In this document: positions 63,721 through 64,000 of the stretch, one piece after another
How positions within the stretch are numbered: the stretch's first letter is position 1
Layout of the letters: each line of letters begins with the position of its first letter
Source of the DNA: Chaetorhynchus papuensis
Taxonomy: Eukaryota; Chordata; Aves; Passeriformes; Rhipiduridae
Direction of reading: 5' to 3'
Length of the DNA: 64,000 nt
NCBI GenBank assembly: GCA_013396525.1
Contig: VWYX01000008.1
Span: 434,001-498,000, forward strand
Notes under the pieces: generated by a model
Databases searched by the model: none
Told to the model about the DNA's origin: nothing
What the model saw: only the letters and a program-made list of their open reading frames with translations
Position numbers and translations under genes: made by a program

Positions 63721-64000
63721 ATTCACCAGCAGACACCCTGTTCTTCCCACTGGCAGCATGTTTCATTACAAATGCCTGCCTACTGCTGCAGTATTAGACT
63801 TTAGTCTGTGCCTTTAATAGCACTGGGATGGATGCAGTGTCCTCTGTTGCTTCTGGCTGACTCAGCCAAAACACTCTGTGGAAGTACTTAATACATTTCA
63901 GCACATCTGGACAGTCTGATGTCCAGCTGCTGAAGAAGAAAACGCAGAGAAGGTTCAGAGCAGGCTGAAAGGACACCAAAGTCCTCTGGTTTGGGCCAAG

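Larger units (their letters stand above)
19025..64000 (-). other. ATRNL1: Part of the intron upstream of the ATRNL1 exon
   Basis: This is everything 5' of the exon in the direction of transcription. No exon resembling the membrane-proximal tail of attractins was seen on the minus strand, so this intron appears to exceed 45 kb. It holds two short CR1 scraps, simple repeats, a GC-rich island near 38.4 kb, and several CpG-retaining or homeodomain-core-rich blocks. Other genes nested on either strand cannot be excluded, but none shows convincing coding structure. Confidence 0.65.

Overview
This window looks like vertebrate nuclear DNA, most likely from a bird. It is AT-rich, poor in CpG and poor in repeats. 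The only interspersed repeats I recognise are four CR1 LINE fragments. One of them (34661-34742, minus strand) closely follows the usual avian CR1 3' end. I see no bacterial genes, operons, CRISPR arrays, integrated virus or complete transposon.

The one coding feature I can support is a single 115-bp internal exon on the minus strand at 18910-19024. It reads as part of the cytoplasmic tail of an attractin-family membrane protein, best matching attractin-like 1 (ATRNL1). It has a good acceptor with a branch-point candidate, a strong GTAAGG donor and an uninterrupted frame of 38 codons plus one base. I found no neighbouring exon. The window is therefore read as at least 45 kb of the upstream intron (19025-64000), the exon, and at least 18.9 kb of the downstream intron (1-18903). 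Large introns fit this gene family.

Layout: 1-4690 plain intron; 4691-5100 CR1; 5101-11140 plain; 11140-11525 an old CR1; 14500-15000 a CpG-retaining block followed by two perfect hairpins; 18910-19024 the exon, with a POU-type palindrome about 560 bp 5' of it; 22063-22077 a G-quadruplex-like motif; 24123-24154 an AC microsatellite; 34661-34742 CR1; 36954-36973 a perfect 20-bp palindrome; 38190-38680 a GC-rich island with a minisatellite and a telomere-like motif; 42304-42350 an AT repeat; 43420-43770 and 45600-45720 CpG-retaining blocks that look like conserved noncoding elements; 46979-47115 A/C-rich low complexity; 48972-49010 a CR1 scrap; 55290-55630 a pyrimidine-rich strand; 62930-63720 an AT-rich block dense in homeodomain-type cores. 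Most open frames, including those of 120-165 codons, look like chance frames in intronic DNA.

I did not find an undescribed gene system. The most useful leads are the exon itself, the in-frame extension through its donor, and the intronic blocks that look like regulatory elements.
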